Part shown: positions 60,915 to 64,000 of the stretch, piece after piece
How the letters are laid out: each line of letters begins with the position of its first letter
How positions within the stretch are numbered: position 1 is the stretch's first letter
Program-made: the position numbers and the translations under genes
From: Aminipila sp032051575
GTDB taxonomy: Bacteria; Bacillota; Clostridia; Peptostreptococcales; Anaerovoracaceae
Reading direction: 5' to 3'
DNA length: 64,000 nt
Assembly: GCF_032051575.1 (NCBI RefSeq)
Contig: NZ_DAMBYD010000002.1
Span: 62,001-126,000 of the forward strand
The notes under the pieces: model-generated
Told to the model about the DNA's origin: nothing
Databases searched by the model: none
Seen by the model: the letters and a program-made list of their open reading frames with translations, nothing else

Positions 60915-61727
60915 TTGTTTAAAGTTAAAAGTATAATAGTTATAATGGTATCAGTTGCTGTTGTTATTTTAGCAACATTCATTCCATTCGTAATTAATGA
61001 GTCTTATAAGAAAAACTCCGGTTATATAACATTGTGGGGTGCAGACGATGTACTCTCATTTTATGGCTCAATTCTAGCATTTATTGGTACAATCCTATTG
61101 GGCCTATTGGCTTATTCCCAAAATAAAAAAGCTGAGGAGTTAAACATTAGGTTAACAAAGCTTGAAGAAGAAAAATTCAAACTAGAATTTCAACCATTTA
61201 TTATGGTATGTAATTGGGGTCTCGAAGAAAGGGAAATACTGGATATCATAATTGGGCCAGATAAGCTCTATTTCGATATAGGTGGTACACAATTTGATGA
61301 TACATGCTTGTGCTTATCAATTCAATTTACGAATACAAGCAACACATTTTTGATGGCAAGTTATTCAAATGCGTCAATTTACGATAATGGTAAAAAAATA
61401 GATTCTTGGGGAAATGGTACTACAAATATAAATAATCCCAAACTTTATTTAGAAAGTGGGGGAATTGGTGAAATGGTTTTCTATGCTTTAGAAGATAAAT
61501 TTACAATATTGACTGGTAAAAGAATTTGCTTGGAACTGACCCTTGAAAATAGATATGCTCAAAGGTATAAAGAAACAATAGAAATAATAATTACCTCACT
61601 AAATAAAAACAAAAATGGTAGTTGTTATATTAGCTTAGTAGCACAAAATTACACAATTAATAGATATATAAGATGTGAGGACGGAAATATAGTACTTGAG
61701 AATGAGGTTACAGGGACTCAAATTTAA
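60915..61727 (+). CDS. Two-helix membrane protein of unknown function
   Basis: A 270-residue protein beginning at TTG (site GGGAGTGAGGG). Helices lie at about 7-27 and 48-67, with a short charged coiled segment (EELNIRLTKLEEEKFKLEF, about 73-91) and a C-terminal beta-rich domain of about 170 residues with repeated Asn and Ile. I recognise no family. Position between DUF3800 and AbiG suggests a defence-related role, for example a membrane effector, but there is no direct evidence. Confidence 0.55.
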   Translation: MFKVKSIIVIMVSVAVVILATFIPFVINESYKKNSGYITLWGADDVLSFYGSILAFIGTILLGLLAYSQNKKAEELNIRLTKLEEEKFKLEFQPFIMVCNWGLEEREILDIIIGPDKLYFDIGGTQFDDTCLCLSIQFTNTSNTFLMASYSNASIYDNGKKIDSWGNGTTNINNPKLYLESGGIGEMVFYALEDKFTILTGKRICLELTLENRYAQRYKETIEIIITSLNKNKNGSCYISLVAQNYTINRYIRCEDGNIVLENEVTGTQI

Positions 61728-61815
61728 ACCAATAAAGCTAATAAAGGAAATAGCAACGGTATAGAATTTAATAGAAGCTTGAAGTATATTATAAAAAGAA
61801 AAAAGGATTATTATA

Positions 61816-62628
61816 ATGCAACATATAAATTTAAATAAGTCAAAAAACAATTTTAGCTACGTTTTGCCAAAGCAAAGTGCTAATGCTTTGTTTAACTTTA
61901 TGAAAAACCTTGAATTCTTGAAGTTAATTCTCAGAAATAGTGCTATGGTACCAAGATACGTAGAAGAAAATGTAAGTTACTTAGGATTAGATATAGGCAA
62001 GATATCAATACCAATGACTTGCTTTTGTGATATTAATTTAAACAAAATACTATACCATACAAAAGAGTATGGAAAATATGGAATCGGGTTTTATAAAGAA
62101 TGGTGTTTAGGTCAAGGAATACAACCAATACATTATATTAATGAAAAATCAATGCTGATAAGAGATTTTAGATTAGCATTCAATTCTGCATTAAATATTG
62201 ATGGACAAACAAGTAAAGAAATTGAGTCTCTACAAAGTTATTTATTTTCACATCTATTATTTATAAAACCAATACAAGAAAATACACAAACAAACATTGA
62301 AAAAAAGCCTATGAATTTTCACGATGAAAGAGAATGGCGGTATATTCCAAATCTTAATGAATTAAATACTGAATTAATGCCAATTCTGTTAAGAGAGTAT
62401 AATAACAAATCTACAAGAGATTTACATAATACAGCTTTACTTGATTTAAAAGATGCATGGTTAACATTCAAACCTGAAAATGTTAAATATATAATAATTG
62501 AAAATAAATCTGAAAAAGCAGAATTTATTAAGTTTCTATTAGGAAAAGAATTAAACTATAAGAGAGAAATCAAACTAGATTTAATTTCGAAACTTATTGT
62601 CTTAGATGAATTAAGTGAGGATTGGTGA
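61816..62628 (+). CDS. abiGi: Abortive infection protein AbiGi (antitoxin)
   Basis: A 270-residue protein matching the AbiGi family: ISIPMTCFCDINLNKILYH (about 57-75), KYGIGFYKEWCLGQGIQPIH (about 81-100) and FHDEREWRYIPN (about 171-182). In Lactococcus AbiGi with AbiGii blocks phage multiplication and is described as a toxin-antitoxin-like pair, AbiGi being the antitoxin. The AbiGii gene starts 3 nt after its stop, so both are one operon. An AAAGGA site precedes the ATG. Confidence 0.85.
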   Translation: MQHINLNKSKNNFSYVLPKQSANALFNFMKNLEFLKLILRNSAMVPRYVEENVSYLGLDIGKISIPMTCFCDINLNKILYHTKEYGKYGIGFYKEWCLGQGIQPIHYINEKSMLIRDFRLAFNSALNIDGQTSKEIESLQSYLFSHLLFIKPIQENTQTNIEKKPMNFHDEREWRYIPNLNELNTELMPILLREYNNKSTRDLHNTALLDLKDAWLTFKPENVKYIIIENKSEKAEFIKFLLGKELNYKREIKLDLISKLIVLDELSEDW

Positions 62629-62631
62629 ACC

Positions 62632-63858
62632 ATGTATATTAATTTTAATGAAATATTAAAACCTCAAGAGCCAATAAAAATTCCAAAAGAGATTATAGCT
62701 CAACTAAATAAACAATTACCAGATGGGTTAAAGTATGTACAAGTAACAGAGGATGCTTGTGGGGTTGTTTCTGAAGATAATGTATTAAATTTTAACGTAA
62801 ATTTAAACTTATCAGACCTTCCAACTCAATACTCAAGATTTGTTAAGACTAACGAAGATTTATGGGAATATCTTTATCGAACCCAGACCCCTTTAAAATG
62901 TGACACGAATGAGGATGGTACAATTACAGTAAACAATCACAAAATACCTACCTCCGATTTAGTTAAATTCCCTCTTTCGGGTAATAGTTGTGGTGATTAT
63001 TCTGAGTTCAAAATTGTACCCCAACCTTTTCCGGAGATTGGAAAAGTAGTATTTACTTCTGGAGGAATTTCGGTACCTCTAAATTTAAAAAGGATTCCTT
63101 ATGAAAGTATGGATATGATATCTATTTGTTCAGAAGATAATAGTTGGCTTAGCATTAATATCTTATTCTCAGAAAAAACAGGTTTAGCAACAGTTAATTT
63201 CACTTTTAAGTTTGAAATAATAAATTGTGTCGAAGAATTAATATTAGCACTTAAATTTAGTAATAAAATTTTTTCTGGAGACATTTCAATAAATGGTTAT
63301 ATATTAAATGGAAAAATAAGCAGTAATAAGGAAGATAATATTGTAACCGAGGATACAATAAAATTTTGGGAACAAGTTTTAAAATTAGAAAAAATTTTGA
63401 AAGTTAAATTTGATTGTTCATTACCAATAACACAAGTAGAAGCTCAAAACTTCGAAGTACTATTTCATTGCTTAGTTGAAAAGAAACCTTACAAGGAATG
63501 GCTTGAGGCAGATAATAATACTGGACTAACATTTTCAGAGTATCCATCAATTGAATTAGAAAAGAATAAACAAATTTTACTTTCATTTTTAGAATCAAAA
63601 TCATGGGACATCTTATCCCAAAAATTTACTACTTACAATTGCTGCATGTTATTTAATTCAGAAATTGATTCGATAGAAGCAATTGACGATGCAAACACTG
63701 ATAATAAATTTTTTCTTAAGCTAAAACCAGCAGAGAAAAAGAAGATGTATCGTTCTATGAGGTTGTTTAAAACAGAGAAATTAGCAGAAAAGTTTCACTT
63801 AAAGGCAATGAATAATAATAAATTAATTGACATTATGAAGGATGCAGAAGAGGTATGA
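62632..63858 (+). CDS. abiGii: Abortive infection protein AbiGii (toxin)
   Basis: A 408-residue protein directly after abiGi. The order and length (AbiGii is about 400 residues) and the overall pattern, a beta-rich N-terminal half (YVQVTEDACGVVSEDNVLNF) and a charged helical C-terminal half (KPAEKKKMYRSMRLFKTEKL), fit AbiGii. The family call leans on linkage to the recognisable AbiGi. It would be the growth-arresting component after phage infection. Its mechanism is not evident from motifs. Confidence 0.78.
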   Translation: MYINFNEILKPQEPIKIPKEIIAQLNKQLPDGLKYVQVTEDACGVVSEDNVLNFNVNLNLSDLPTQYSRFVKTNEDLWEYLYRTQTPLKCDTNEDGTITVNNHKIPTSDLVKFPLSGNSCGDYSEFKIVPQPFPEIGKVVFTSGGISVPLNLKRIPYESMDMISICSEDNSWLSINILFSEKTGLATVNFTFKFEIINCVEELILALKFSNKIFSGDISINGYILNGKISSNKEDNIVTEDTIKFWEQVLKLEKILKVKFDCSLPITQVEAQNFEVLFHCLVEKKPYKEWLEADNNTGLTFSEYPSIELEKNKQILLSFLESKSWDILSQKFTTYNCCMLFNSEIDSIEAIDDANTDNKFFLKLKPAEKKKMYRSMRLFKTEKLAEKFHLKAMNNNKLIDIMKDAEEV

Positions 63859-64000
63859 AGGGAGACCACATATTAGTAAGGGCAATATAAACAAATATCA
63901 AAGATTTTTAAATAGAGCAGCAAAGGAAGCATATGCAAATCATGAATGTAAAGGATATTTAATATTTTTTAAAATATAAAAAGATAACAAATGGAAACAG

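Noticed and set aside
63859..64000. A frame reading NKYQRFLNRAAKEAYANHEC after abiGii, possibly a third gene.
   Set aside because: No start codon or ribosome site is seen and the frame stops within 45 codons. It is probably debris.

Overview
The window is low-GC DNA from a spore-forming anaerobic member of the Clostridia. The signs are spore-coat cotJ genes, a monomeric [FeFe] hydrogenase, a class III fructose-bisphosphatase, MetH split from its reactivation domain, DUF3793 and DUF1836 proteins, AGGAGG-type ribosome binding sites and consensus sigma-A promoters. An Eubacteriales/Peptostreptococcales-like anaerobe, possibly Anaerovoracaceae, is my guess; the family is uncertain.

Layout, left part (1-19 kb): the end of a ferrous-iron transport locus (feoB, FeoB-associated peptide, DUF3793, flavodoxin, DUF2325, HD-GYP); a convergent pair for an Mrp-type Fe-S carrier fused to a NifX-like domain and its DUF134 regulator; a sigma-54 regulator with palindromic upstream sites and a -24/-12 promoter driving a CitMHS carrier and an AtuA-type two-subunit enzyme; a chemoreceptor remnant and a diguanylate cyclase; a MocR regulator with AzlCD; nitrilase-family and HD hydrolases; an NSS transporter; a hot-dog thioesterase; a CDF transporter; and LarC.

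Middle part (19-51 kb): two tandem paralogous secreted proteins, each behind the same promoter with 11-bp-phased direct repeats, next to an ABC-2 exporter, a two-component system, a polysaccharide deacetylase and a secreted ComEC-like hydrolase; a CDF exporter behind a NiCo riboswitch with an overlapping terminator; a GH18 spore hydrolase; a carboxyltransferase subunit; topoisomerase III with an apparently leaderless promoter; NhaC; Fbp; a methionine block (metA, metY, MetH reactivation protein, MetH); a MarR-controlled heterodimeric ABC exporter; and [FeFe] hydrogenase.

Right part (51-64 kb) is accessory and rich in debris: an IS66 transposase tail, a radical SAM protein, ClbS/DfsB, an internally deleted zinc-ribbon gene and a WYL regulator, with matching WYL-type operators at both promoters; a strongly folded candidate noncoding RNA; tRNA-Arg(ACG); and a cotJ operon whose CotJA carries a long seven-residue repeat (with a 100-N gap) and whose cotJC is broken. 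After the break come an HNH remnant, an unknown possible nuclease, a SEC-C/DUF3800 protein, a membrane protein and a complete AbiGi/AbiGii abortive-infection pair. This looks like a defence island inserted into cotJC.
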